Positions 8,357 through 16,203 of a DNA stretch of 30,848 bases are shown here, in pieces. The DNA comes from CAYYWP01 sp964475125. Its GTDB lineage: Bacteria; Desulfobacterota; Binatia; HRBIN30; CADEER01. Within the stretch, counting starts at the first letter, position 1; each line of letters starts with the position of its first letter. The notes under the pieces are model-generated. The model was not told where the DNA came from. It saw only the letters and a list, made by a program, of their open reading frames with translations, and did not search any database. Made by a program: the position numbers and the translations under genes. Where the stretch lies: the NCBI GenBank assembly GCA_964475125.1, contig CAYYWP010000027.1, forward strand, positions 1 through 30,848, read 5' to 3'.

Positions 8357-9059
8357 CGCGGGCAAAGCGCCGGCCGATGGCGATCTCGCGCAGCAGGAAA
8401 CCGCCGATGCGCCAGCCGAGCGTCCAGGTCGCGGCGCTGTCTTTGCGGCTGCCGCCCAGGCGCGGCTGCTCGCGGGTGGGGAATTCCTTGATGCGCATGC
8501 CGAGCTTGGCGGCGCGGATGGTGCTCTGCAGCTCGATCTCGTGCAGCGGCGCGTCGAGGCACATGCGCCGCATCGCCTCGAGGCGCATGGCGCGGTAGCC
8601 GTTGATCGAATCCCATACGCCCGAGCGCCAGCACAGGCGCACGATCAGGCTGTAGACGAGGTTGCCGAGCTTGCGCAGGCGCAGCGGATCGTCGCTGTCG
8701 TCGCTGGCCGCGCCGCGCCGCACGAAGCGCCCGGCGATGACCAGGTCGTAGCCTTCGTCGAGATAACGCAGCATCTGCGGCAAGTCGGCGGGATCCTCAT
8801 TGCCGTCGGTGCTGAAGAAGACGAGGCGATCGGTGCCGGCCACCTCCTGGGCGAGCTGAAAGGCGCGGCCGCGGCCGGGCGCCGTTTGCAGATACACCGC
8901 AATGGCGCCGGCGCGGTAGCACTCGAGAGTGCCGTCGCTCGAACCGGCGTCGACGGCGAAGACGCGCGTGAAGGACGCCAGCGGCAGCCGCGGCAGCAGG
9001 CGTTCGAGCGCGGCGCGCTCGTTGTACGACAGCAACACCAGCGCCGTGGTCTCAGCCAT
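8349..9059 (-). CDS. GT2 glycosyltransferase, dolichyl-phosphate-mannose-synthase-like
   Basis: A 236-residue cytosolic GT-A fold protein. The N-terminus shows LLSYNE (9-14), followed by AVDAGSSDGT (35-44) and the metal/nucleotide region STDGNEDPADLP (83-94), where DGNEDP takes the place of the usual DAD/DxD. This pattern is found in polyprenyl-phosphate mannosyl/glucosyltransferases. There is no membrane anchor segment of the DPMS type at the C-terminus, though the last 40 residues are mildly hydrophobic. It starts with ATG at 9059, with GGAG directly touching the start, so the real ribosome site is unclear. It overlaps the GT39 gene. Together they form a donor-synthesis and transfer pair for an extracytoplasmic glycan. 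Confidence 0.87.
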   Translation of the reverse strand: MAETTALVLLSYNERAALERLLPRLPLASFTRVFAVDAGSSDGTLECYRAGAIAVYLQTAPGRGRAFQLAQEVAGTDRLVFFSTDGNEDPADLPQMLRYLDEGYDLVIAGRFVRRGAASDDSDDPLRLRKLGNLVYSLIVRLCWRSGVWDSINGYRAMRLEAMRRMCLDAPLHEIELQSTIRAAKLGMRIKEFPTREQPRLGGSRKDSAATWTLGWRIGGFLLREIAIGRRFARGA

Positions 9060-9192
9060 CTCCGGCCACCGGATCGCGCCGCGGCGCCAACTGGCTCGAC
9101 GACGGCGCTGCCGCGGCGCGCGCGCGCCGCATGAGACCCCGGCGGACCCGCGCCGCGCCGGGCTGCGTCGACATCGCCCCGCTGACTTCCGT

Positions 9193-9213
9193 GCGCCGCT
9201 GTACCAGCGGCGC
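9193..9213. terminator. Possible hairpin after tryptophanase gene
   Basis: An 8-bp perfect inverted repeat (GCGCCGCT / AGCGGCGC) with a 5-nt loop lies 43 nt past the tryptophanase stop codon and before the GT2 start. No T-run follows on either strand, so intrinsic termination is doubtful; it may be a transcript-end structure. Confidence 0.35.
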
Positions 9214-9255
9214 GGCCCGGCGGCAATCGCCGCACGGCCACCGGCCCGGCCAGCG

Positions 9256-10632
9256 TCACAGCGGGGCGAGGCGGGCGGTGAAATGGCGCAGCCGCGGGCC
9301 CTGCTCGACGATGCGGTAGCCGCGCAGCGCCCCGGCGCGCGGCGCGATGCTGGCCACGACTTCGGCGACGTAGTCGATGTGCGACTGCGTGTAGACGCGG
9401 CGCGGGATCGCCAGGCGCACCAGCTCCATCGCCGCGGGCTGCTCGCTGCCGTCCGCCTGCGGCCGCCCGAACATCACCGAGCCGATCTCGACGCCGCGCA
9501 CGCCACCGGCGAGATACAGCTCGTTGGTCAGCGACCAGGCGGGGTAGGCGGATGCCGGCAGGTGGGGCAGGAGCGCCTTGGCGTCAACGAACACGGCGTG
9601 GCCGCCGGGCGGTGAGACGCAGGGCACGCCCGCGGCGCGGCACTTTTCCCACAGGTACTCGACGCTGCGGATACGGTAGCGCAGATATTCTTCGTCCAGC
9701 ACCTCGCCGAGGCCGACGGCGATCGCTTCCAGATCGTAGCCGGCCAACCCGCCGTAGGTGGGAAAGCCTTCGGTGAGGACGAGGTTGGCGCGGCAGCGGT
9801 CGGCGAGCCGGTCGTCGTTCATGGCCAGGAATCCGCCGATGTTCGCCAGCCCATCCTTCTTGGCGCTGAAGGTCGCGCCGTCGGCGAGCCCGAACATCTC
9901 GCGTGCGATCTCGCCCGGCGTGCGCTGCGCGTAGCCGCTTTCGCGCTGCTTGATGAACCAGGCGTTCTCGGCGAAGCGGCAGGCGTCGAGGAACAGCGGC
10001 ACCCCGTGGCGATCGCAACAGGCGCGCACGGCGCGCAGGTTCGCCATCGAGACCGGCTGGCCGCCGCCGGCGTTGTTGGTGACCGTGACCATGGCGAGCG
10101 GCACGCGGGCGGCGGACTCCAGCGTGCGCTCGAGCGCCTCGATGTCCATGTTGCCCTTGAAGGGATGGATGGCGGCGGGCTCTCGGCCCTCGGGGATCAC
10201 CAGATCGCGCGCCTCGCCATCGCTGTGCTCGACGTTGGCGCGGGTGGTGTCGAAGTGCGTGTTGTTCGGCACCACGTCGCCGGGGTCGACGGTCTCGGCG
10301 AAGAGGATGCGCTCGGCCGCGCGGCCCTGATGCGTCGGGATGACGTGCGCGAACCCGGTCAGCGTCTTGACCGCCGCCTCGAAGCGAAAAAAGGACCGCG
10401 ACCCCGCGTACGATTCGTCGCCCCGCATCATGCCCGCCCACTGCGCCGACGACATCGCGCCGGTGCCCGAATCGGTCAGCAGGTCGATCAGCACGTCGTC
10501 GGCATGCAGGCGGAACACGTTGTAGCCGGCAGCGCCCAGCTTATCGGCCCGCTCGGCGCGGCTGGTGAAGCGAATCGGCTCCACGCTCTTGATCCGAAAC
10601 GGTTCGATGATGGTGCGAAACTCCGCCTGCAT
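9256..10632 (-). CDS. tnaA: Tryptophanase (tryptophan indole-lyase) family enzyme
   Basis: A 458-residue PLP-dependent beta-eliminating lyase aligning end to end with tryptophanase and tyrosine phenol-lyase. Conserved pieces include EPFRIKSVEPI, IDLLTDSGTGAM, THQGRAAE, SAKKD with the PLP lysine (about Lys259) and IPRRVYTQSH. At two positions that separate the families it has the tryptophanase residue: Ile383 (VEIGS) where tyrosine phenol-lyase has Arg, and His450 (LRHFTARL) where it has Phe. It would convert tryptophan to indole, pyruvate and ammonia, in the cytosol. Some segments (NIGGFLAMND, VSMANLRAVR) read more like tyrosine phenol-lyase. The start at ATG 10632 has an excellent AAGGAGG site 5 nt upstream; a longer in-frame reading to 10713 lacks homology. 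No tnaC-like leader or permease lies nearby. Confidence 0.88.
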   Translation of the reverse strand: MQAEFRTIIEPFRIKSVEPIRFTSRAERADKLGAAGYNVFRLHADDVLIDLLTDSGTGAMSSAQWAGMMRGDESYAGSRSFFRFEAAVKTLTGFAHVIPTHQGRAAERILFAETVDPGDVVPNNTHFDTTRANVEHSDGEARDLVIPEGREPAAIHPFKGNMDIEALERTLESAARVPLAMVTVTNNAGGGQPVSMANLRAVRACCDRHGVPLFLDACRFAENAWFIKQRESGYAQRTPGEIAREMFGLADGATFSAKKDGLANIGGFLAMNDDRLADRCRANLVLTEGFPTYGGLAGYDLEAIAVGLGEVLDEEYLRYRIRSVEYLWEKCRAAGVPCVSPPGGHAVFVDAKALLPHLPASAYPAWSLTNELYLAGGVRGVEIGSVMFGRPQADGSEQPAAMELVRLAIPRRVYTQSHIDYVAEVVASIAPRAGALRGYRIVEQGPRLRHFTARLAPL

Positions 10633-10637
10633 CTGGC

Positions 10638-10644
10638 CCTCCTT
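10638..10644 (-). promoter_or_regulatory. Ribosome binding site of the tryptophanase gene
   Basis: AAGGAGG on the minus strand, 5 nt before ATG 10632. It decides the start against the longer in-frame reading. Confidence 0.75.
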
Positions 10645-10812
10645 CGCGGCGCGATCCTGGCACGCGCCGGCGGCCGGCGGCCAGGCCTCCGGTTGCCCTA
10701 CGCCGCTCACCACGGCGCGGATGTCCGCGCGCTGACCGGCCGCCGACTCCTCCCTCCTTATGGTTCCCCTGCTAAGGGGGGCGGCGCAGCCTCAATCCGA
10801 AACGGTATTCAA

Positions 10813-10845
10813 ACCACGAAGAACACCAAGAGCACGAAGAGCACG
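10813..10845. repeat. CACGAAG-type 9-bp-unit repeat, forward copy
   Basis: About 3.5 imperfect units of roughly 9 bp (CACGAAGAA, CACCAAGAG, CACGAAGAG). The spacer 10633-11134 separates divergent genes and contains this, its inverted partner at 10934-10960, and two hairpin repeats, with no coding gene that I can support. Confidence 0.6.
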
Positions 10846-10933
10846 GGGTTCCCGGCCCGCGTGGAGGGCGGCAGCATAACTCCCGATCGGTCGACCTGAG
10901 GGCAGTCTCTTCGCCGCGCCCCTGCGCGTTGAC

Positions 10934-10960
10934 CGTCGTGGTCTTCGTGTCCTTCGTGGT
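10934..10960. repeat. CACGAAG-type repeat, inverted copy
   Basis: The reverse complement reads ACCACGAAGGACACGAAG and continues, the same 9-bp unit as 10813-10845 but in opposite orientation. The two arms are separated by about 88 bp. Confidence 0.6.
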
Positions 10961-11007
10961 AAGGGATTTTCTTCGCATCGAGAATGGCAGTGCGCTGAAA
11001 AAGGCCG

Positions 11008-11037
11008 CGCTCATCCTTCGACAGGTTCAGGAGAGCG
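11008..11037. repeat. Dispersed hairpin repeat, copy 1 (imperfect)
   Basis: CGCTCATCCT, an 11-nt loop, then AGGAGAGCG. The right arm has lost one base relative to the complement. By loop sequence (TCGACAGGTTC) it is inverted relative to copy 2. Confidence 0.6.
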
Positions 11038-11066
11038 GCGCCCCGCCCCGATTTCATTGTACTTTT

Positions 11067-11099
11067 CCGCTCACCCTGAGCCCGTCGAAGGGTGAGCGG
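11067..11099. repeat. Dispersed hairpin repeat, copy 2 (perfect 11-bp arms)
   Basis: CCGCTCACCCT and AGGGTGAGCGG flank the loop GAGCCCGTCGA. It ends 35 bp before the FAH-family ATG, so it probably lies in the 5' leader or promoter of that gene. The shared stretch with copy 4 extends to the right (CGGGTT). Confidence 0.8.
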
Positions 11100-11134
11100 C
11101 GGGTTTTCCAGGATCCTGCTAGAGGGTTGCGATC

Positions 11135-12133
11135 ATGAAGCTCGGCTCGTTGAAGAGCGGCGGCCGCGATGGGACGCTGATCGTGGTCGACGCGGCGCTG
11201 CGGCGCGCGGTGCGCGTCGCCGAGATCGCGCCGACGTTGCAGGCGGCCGTCGAGCGCTGGTCCGCGGTGCGGCCCGAGCTGGAGGCGGTTTCGGCGCGCT
11301 TGAACGCGGGCCACCTGGACGGCTTTGCGCTCGACCCGCACCAGCTCGCGGCGCCGCTGCCGCGCGCCTACCAGTGGCTCGACGGCAGCGCCTACCTGAG
11401 CCACGCGCGGCGTATCCGCCAGGCCCGCGGTGGCGAGCTGGCGACCGAGCTGCTCAGCGACCCGCTCATGTATCAGGGGGTGTCCGATCCGTTGCTCGGT
11501 CCGCGCGATCCGATCGCCGCCGCCGACGAAGCCTGGGGGATCGACCTCGAAGCCGAGGTCGCGGTGGTGACCGACGACGTGCCGATGGGGGTCGATCGGC
11601 GCGCCGCCGCGCAGCACATCGCGCTGCTCATGCTGGTCAACGACGTCTCGCTGCGCGGCTTGATCCCGGCCGAGTTGGCGAAGGGCTTCGGCTTCCTCCA
11701 CGGCAAACCGCCGAGTGCCTTTTCGCCGGTGGCCGTGACCCCCGGCGAGCTCGGCGCGGCCTGGCGCGACGGGAAAGTCGCTCGACCGCTGCACGCCTAC
11801 GTCAACGGTACCCTGCTCGGCGCGCCAGAGGCCGGCGAGGGCATGCAGTTCGACTTTCCCGCCCTCATCAGCCACGCGGCCAGGACCCGACCACTGGGTG
11901 CCGGGACCATCATCGGCAGCGGCACCGTGTCGAACGACGACGCCAGCCGCGGCTATTGCTGCCTGCTGGAGAAGCGCGCCGACGAGCAACGCGCCGGCCT
12001 CGCCTCGCGCACGCCCTTCTTGCGCTTCGGCGATCGGGTGCGCATCGAGATGCGCGACGCCGCCGGCGGCTCGATCTTCGGCGCCATCGAGCAGCAGGTG
12101 TGCCGCGCTCATCCTCCGATGGGCTCAGGATGA
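11135..12133 (+). CDS. Fumarylacetoacetate hydrolase (FAH) family protein
   Basis: A 332-residue protein with the C-terminal FAH catalytic fold. The metal-binding residues appear as Glu139 and Glu141 (GIDLEAEVAVV) and Asp170 (LMLVNDVSLR); QWLDGSAYLSHARR (80-93) supplies the usual conserved substrate-side residues, and GTIIGSGTVSN is the typical C-terminal motif. Family members hydrolyse or decarboxylate beta-diketo or 2-keto acids at the end of aromatic catabolism, in the cytosol. The exact substrate is unknown. It starts with ATG at 11135 preceded by AGAGGG. The last ten residues (CRAHPPMGSG) and the TGA stop lie in or against a hairpin repeat (12106-12136), just where the family fold normally ends after IFGAIEQ. 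The gene is bracketed by inverted copies of that repeat. It does not overlap or couple to neighbours. Confidence 0.9.
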   Translation: MKLGSLKSGGRDGTLIVVDAALRRAVRVAEIAPTLQAAVERWSAVRPELEAVSARLNAGHLDGFALDPHQLAAPLPRAYQWLDGSAYLSHARRIRQARGGELATELLSDPLMYQGVSDPLLGPRDPIAAADEAWGIDLEAEVAVVTDDVPMGVDRRAAAQHIALLMLVNDVSLRGLIPAELAKGFGFLHGKPPSAFSPVAVTPGELGAAWRDGKVARPLHAYVNGTLLGAPEAGEGMQFDFPALISHAARTRPLGAGTIIGSGTVSNDDASRGYCCLLEKRADEQRAGLASRTPFLRFGDRVRIEMRDAAGGSIFGAIEQQVCRAHPPMGSG

Positions 12134-12136
12134 GCG
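12106..12136. repeat. Dispersed hairpin repeat, copy 3, overlapping the FAH gene end
   Basis: CGCTCATCCT and AGGATGAGCG, perfect 10-bp arms, with loop CCGATGGGCTC. The loop is the reverse-complement type of copy 2, so the copy is inverted. The TGA at 12131-12133 that ends the FAH-family gene is inside the right arm. Confidence 0.8.
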
Positions 12137-12369
12137 GAGAGTGCTTGTGCCACACCCGGTCCCGGCTGGTTCAGCCTGGACACGAGGACCACGCGTGAGC
12201 GTGCCCGCAGGTGCCCGCCCCGGCGCCGGGCGCGGCGGCGAAATGCCTTGCACCGCGCGTGGCGACCGGTCATAGAAAGCGCCGCGTATCCACGCCGCAC
12301 CAGGTGGACTGAGCGCCGAGCGGGCAGTCCAATGAGGACGTGCGACACGCGTGATCCGGGGGAGAGGGA

Positions 12370-13824
12370 ATGAGAGCGATCGGAGCAGCGGCGGCATCCC
12401 TATTGGTCGGCCTCGGGTGCGGCGGCGGTGGCGGCGCCCCGCCGGTGCCGTTCAGCAACCCGCCGGAGATGGTCAGCCAGGATGGCGTGCTGGCCGGCAC
12501 GCTGACCGTCGCGCCGGCACAGGTGAGCGTGGCCGGGGAAGAGGTGGTCTTTCCGGCTCTCTACAACGGACTCTATATGCCGCCGGTGCTGCGCGTGCAG
12601 CCCGGCGACGTCGTCCGCCTGGTGCTGAAGAACTCGGGGCTGCTGTCGACCAACGTCCACTACCACGGCTTGCAGGTCTCGCCGTTGGGCGCCGGCGACA
12701 ACGTCTTCCTCGACATCGAGTCCGGCTTCACCTTCCAGTACGACATGCCGATCCCGTCCGATCATCCACAGGGCCTGTTCTGGTACCATCCGCACTTTCA
12801 CCCGCTGGTGAATACCGAGATCGCCGGCGGTCTGTCCGGCGGCCTGATCGTCGGCGACATCCTGGCGCCGTTCCCGCAGCTGGCCGACATTCCCGAGCGC
12901 GTCATGCTGCTCAAGGACCTGAAGACCGAGGACGGCCAACCGGTCCCCGATCCCGACCCCTCCGGCCCGACCAAACGCACCATCAACGGGCTCTTTCAGC
13001 CGCGCCTCGACATGCAGCCCGGCCAGCTCGAGTTCTGGCGCATCGGCAACATCGGCGCCAACATCTATTACCAGATCGAGTTCGACGGGCAGCCGTTCTA
13101 CGTCATCGCCCAGGACGGCAACCTGCAGAACCAGGCGCTGCAGACCGACACGCTGGTGTTGCCACCTGGCAAGCGGCTCGAGGTGCTGGTGTACGGGCCG
13201 ACGCGGCCGGGCAACTACGCCTTGCGCGCCGCGGCGTTCAACACCGGGCCGGACGGGGACAGCTACCCGGCGCAGCGCCTGGCCAGCGTGCGCTCGAGCG
13301 GCGAGCCGGTGACGCCGATCCCGATTCCGTCGACCTTCCCCATCGTGCCGGATCTGCGCGATCACCCGATCGATCGCCGGCGCACCATCGTCTTCTCCGA
13401 CACGGCGAATCCCAACGAGTTCTTCATCGACGGCAAGCCGTACAACCACGACTGCGTCGATACGGTGGTCTTCCTCGGCGAGTTCGAGGAGTGGACGATC
13501 CAAAACACGGCGCAGGAGCGGCACGTGTTCCACATCCATCAGCTCGACTTCCAGGTCACGGCGATCAACGGCGTGGAGCAGCCGTTTGTCGGTTATCAGG
13601 ACACCGTCGACCTGCCGGCAGCGCCCGACGAGGACCATCCGAGCTCGGTGACCGTCATCATCCCCTTCGACAATCCGGTGATCGTCGGCGAGTTCGTCTA
13701 CCACTGTCACATCGTGCAACACGCCGACCAGGGCATGATGGCCAACATCCAGGTCGTCGACCCCGCCGCGCCGCCGCCCGTCATCCACCGCTGCGACGAG
13801 CCGCACGGGCCGCACGGCGGATGA
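12370..13824 (+). CDS. Exported multicopper oxidase
   Basis: A 484-residue three-domain multicopper oxidase. All four copper motifs are intact: HYHG (His97, His99), WYHPH (His140, His142), HVFHIH (His385, His388, His390) and HCHIVQHADQGMM (His445-Cys446-His447, His451, Met456). The type 1 site therefore has a Met axial ligand. The N-terminus MRAIGAAAASLLVGLGC is a short signal ending in Cys followed by a Gly run, suggesting a lipoprotein, although the residue at -3 is Gly rather than the usual Leu. It would oxidise a metal ion or phenolic compound with oxygen, in the periplasm or on the outer surface. The start at ATG 12370 has GGAGAGGGA directly upstream. Its stop overlaps the start of the aspartoacylase-like gene. 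The 12134-12369 spacer shows nothing further. Confidence 0.93.
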   Translation: MRAIGAAAASLLVGLGCGGGGGAPPVPFSNPPEMVSQDGVLAGTLTVAPAQVSVAGEEVVFPALYNGLYMPPVLRVQPGDVVRLVLKNSGLLSTNVHYHGLQVSPLGAGDNVFLDIESGFTFQYDMPIPSDHPQGLFWYHPHFHPLVNTEIAGGLSGGLIVGDILAPFPQLADIPERVMLLKDLKTEDGQPVPDPDPSGPTKRTINGLFQPRLDMQPGQLEFWRIGNIGANIYYQIEFDGQPFYVIAQDGNLQNQALQTDTLVLPPGKRLEVLVYGPTRPGNYALRAAAFNTGPDGDSYPAQRLASVRSSGEPVTPIPIPSTFPIVPDLRDHPIDRRRTIVFSDTANPNEFFIDGKPYNHDCVDTVVFLGEFEEWTIQNTAQERHVFHIHQLDFQVTAINGVEQPFVGYQDTVDLPAAPDEDHPSSVTVIIPFDNPVIVGEFVYHCHIVQHADQGMMANIQVVDPAAPPPVIHRCDEPHGPHGG

Positions 13825-14921
13825 AGCCCCGCCGCGGGCAAGGAGCAGGGGCACGCTGCACGAGGTGGAAGGAGACGCTCGGCGCGGCGGCGGTGATCCT
13901 CGCCATTGCCAGCGCCGCCTCGACTGCCGGCGGCGACGCGTCGGCCACGGGATCGCCCGGCGCCTGGGGACCGTTGTCGATCCTCGGCCGCAGCGTGCAA
14001 CCGGGCGAAAGGCAGAAGCTGACATTCCTGCTCCTACCGTCGTTCGCCAAGAGCTTCCTAGACACCTTGGTCGTCGTCGTGCGGGGGGCCAAGCTCGGTC
14101 CGACGCTGTGCATCACCGCCGGCGTCCACGGCGACGAGCTGAACGGGGTGGAGATCGCGCGCCGCGTCTTCACCGCCACCGATCCAGCGCAGCTCGCCGG
14201 CACGCTGATCGTCCTCCCCATCGTCAACGCGGCGGGTTTCCGCAGCGGCTCGCGCTACCTGCCCGATCGGCGCGACCTCAACCGGTCCTTCCCGGGTAAT
14301 CCTCAGGGCAGCACCGCGGCGCGGATCGCCCACGTCATGTTCGAGCAGGTGATCCGCCGCTGCGATGCGCTGGTCGACCTGCACACCGGCTCCCTCTATC
14401 GGACCAACCTGCCGCAGATCCGCACCGATCTCGAGGATGCGCGCGCCTTCGCCCTGGCGCGCAGCTTTGGCACTGGCGTGGTGCTCCATGGGCCCGGCCC
14501 GAAGGGCAGCCTGCGACGCGCCGCGCTCGACGCGGGCGTGCCGGCGATCATCTACGAGGCCGGCGAGCCGTCGCGCTTCCAGGAAGCGGAGATCGCCCGC
14601 GGCGTCGAGGGCGTCCGCCACGTGATGAGTCACCTCGGCATGCGCGAACGCGAGGCCTCGCCTCCGGAGTCGCGCGTGTACCGCCGGACGCGATGGATTC
14701 GCGCCCCGGCGGGCAGTGGGGGAATCTTCCTCGCCACCTGCCAGCTCGGCGATCACGTCGAGGAGGGGCAGGTGCTCGGCAGCGTCACCGATCCGATCTC
14801 CGACCAGCGGGTCGAGATCATCGCACCGCGAGCCGGATACGTCATCGGCATGGCGGTTCCGCAGGTGGTGCTACCGGGCTCGGCGGTCTTTCACCTCGGC
14901 TTTGACGACTCCCCTCGCTGA
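13821..14921 (+). CDS. Succinylglutamate desuccinylase/aspartoacylase family protein, exported
   Basis: A 366-residue zinc carboxypeptidase-fold (M14-like) protein. The metal ligands are clear: GVHGDELNG (His103, Glu106) and DLHTG (His188). The motif PDRRDLNRSFPG (148-159) and the Glu in IIYEAGE complete the active site expected for the AstE/aspartoacylase group, which cleaves N-acyl or N-acetyl groups from amino acids. The C-terminal part has a biotinyl-lipoyl-like beta segment (GDHVEEGQVLGSVTDP). Residues about 19-37 form a hydrophobic stretch after basic residues, so export is likely. The ATG overlaps the TGA of the multicopper oxidase (ATGA, 13821-13824), indicating co-translation. The functional link between the two is not known. 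Confidence 0.88.
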   Translation: MKPRRGQGAGARCTRWKETLGAAAVILAIASAASTAGGDASATGSPGAWGPLSILGRSVQPGERQKLTFLLLPSFAKSFLDTLVVVVRGAKLGPTLCITAGVHGDELNGVEIARRVFTATDPAQLAGTLIVLPIVNAAGFRSGSRYLPDRRDLNRSFPGNPQGSTAARIAHVMFEQVIRRCDALVDLHTGSLYRTNLPQIRTDLEDARAFALARSFGTGVVLHGPGPKGSLRRAALDAGVPAIIYEAGEPSRFQEAEIARGVEGVRHVMSHLGMREREASPPESRVYRRTRWIRAPAGSGGIFLATCQLGDHVEEGQVLGSVTDPISDQRVEIIAPRAGYVIGMAVPQVVLPGSAVFHLGFDDSPR

Positions 14922-15081
14922 GGGGCCGCGGGTGCCGCGCACCTCTGCCGGGCGCCGTCGCCATAGACGTCAGACGTCGAGCTCGTCGTCGACGGCGAAG
15001 TCGGCCGGTGAGACCGATGCGGACCCGTGCCAGCCGCCGGTGCTTGACTCCGGCGCCGCGCCTGACGATGAGTTCCAGCGC

Positions 15082-16041
15082 ATGCGCGAGCCCGAGGAGC
15101 GCCGGTCAGGGAACGCAGGGTGGTCGGGGGCGGGGCGCTGGGCGCGGCTCAGCAGCGCCACGCGCGAACGCGTCTTTCTGCTCAACCAACGCCGGCGGAT
15201 ACGACGCATCGCGCGCTTCCACCGCCCCGCGGCCGGTGCGGCAGCGCTCGCGGCCGCGCGCGACAAGGTGCTGGTGTTCGCGGTGACGGCCGGGCGCACG
15301 GGGACGACCTACCTGGCGCGCCTGCTCGCCGCCTGCCCGCAGACCACCAGCTTGCACGAGCCCGGGCCGCACTTCGGCTACTTCCTGCGCCAGGTGCAGC
15401 ACGCGCCGGCGCTGGCCCGGCAGTTCTGGCTCGAGTACAAGCTGCCGGCCATTGCCGCCGTCGCCACGCCGCGTTACGCCGAGATCAGTCATCTGTTCGG
15501 CAAGGGCTTTGTCGAGGCGCTCCTGGCGCTCGAGATCGTGCCGCGCGTCGTGCTGCTGCGCCGGCCCCCGCGGCTGATCGCGGCCAGTTGGCTGACGCGG
15601 GGCGTCATTCCGGCCCGCACCAAGCTCGGCCTCAAGATTCACCTCCATCCCGGCGATCCTGGAGTGCTGCCGTTTCCCGGCTGGTGGGCGGCGAGCGACT
15701 ACCAGCTCTGCTACTGGTACGCGCTCGAGATGGAGCGCCGCCAGCGGGCGTACGCCGAATTGCTCGGCGCGGCCGGCGCCACCGTCGTCGACGTGACCGC
15801 CGAGGAGTTACACGACCCCGCGCGGTTTCTCGCCGTCGCCGAGACGCTCGGCGTGCTCGACCGCGACGCCGACCGCGCCGATCTGCTGCGGCGTCACGGC
15901 GAGCTCTCGGCCGTGATCCACAAGGCGAATACGCGCCCGCCGCGGGCCGCTCGGCCCGCCGAAGAAGACGCCGTGTGGCAGGCCGCCGCGGCGGCCGCTC
16001 CGTGGCTGCGCGGCGAGGTGGAACGGCGCTACCCCGCGTAG
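15082..16041 (+). CDS. Sulfotransferase-family protein
   Basis: About 319 residues. The phosphosulfate-binding loop is visible as FAVTAGRTGTTYLARLL, where the usual RSGTT is RTGTT, and HEPGP follows about 18 residues later. The second conserved segment, VVLLRRPPRLIAASW, fits the 3'-phosphate-binding strand and helix. Such proteins transfer sulfate from PAPS to carbohydrate, lipid or protein hydroxyls. The N-terminal 50 residues are basic and Arg-rich (NQRRRIRRIARFHRP) and without a signal peptide. The start at ATG 15082 is chosen because no other ATG is close; there is no good ribosome site, and the frame is open further upstream. The preceding 160 bp shows no gene. The substrate is unknown. 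Confidence 0.75.
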   Translation: MREPEERRSGNAGWSGAGRWARLSSATRERVFLLNQRRRIRRIARFHRPAAGAAALAAARDKVLVFAVTAGRTGTTYLARLLAACPQTTSLHEPGPHFGYFLRQVQHAPALARQFWLEYKLPAIAAVATPRYAEISHLFGKGFVEALLALEIVPRVVLLRRPPRLIAASWLTRGVIPARTKLGLKIHLHPGDPGVLPFPGWWAASDYQLCYWYALEMERRQRAYAELLGAAGATVVDVTAEELHDPARFLAVAETLGVLDRDADRADLLRRHGELSAVIHKANTRPPRAARPAEEDAVWQAAAAAAPWLRGEVERRYPA

Positions 16042-16203
16042 CGGACGAACCGCGAGCGGATCTTTTCGATTGTTCGACGCCGCTGGCGGTGGTAGGCGGG
16101 ATATAGGTTCACAGTCACGCCGCCCTGAGCGGGGCGTTCGGCGAGAAGGCGGAGCGAGCTTCGCGGTCGCGCCGGAAGGAGCAGCACGATTTCCCGCCAG
16201 CGG

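Noticed and set aside
9256..10632. Tyrosine phenol-lyase as the product
   Set aside because: The phenol-hydroxyl-binding Arg is Ile383 and the specific Phe is His450, both as in tryptophanase.
10813..11099. Insertion sequence or MITE in the tryptophanase-FAH spacer
   Set aside because: No transposase, target-site duplication or well-matched terminal repeats are visible; only short repeats can be supported.
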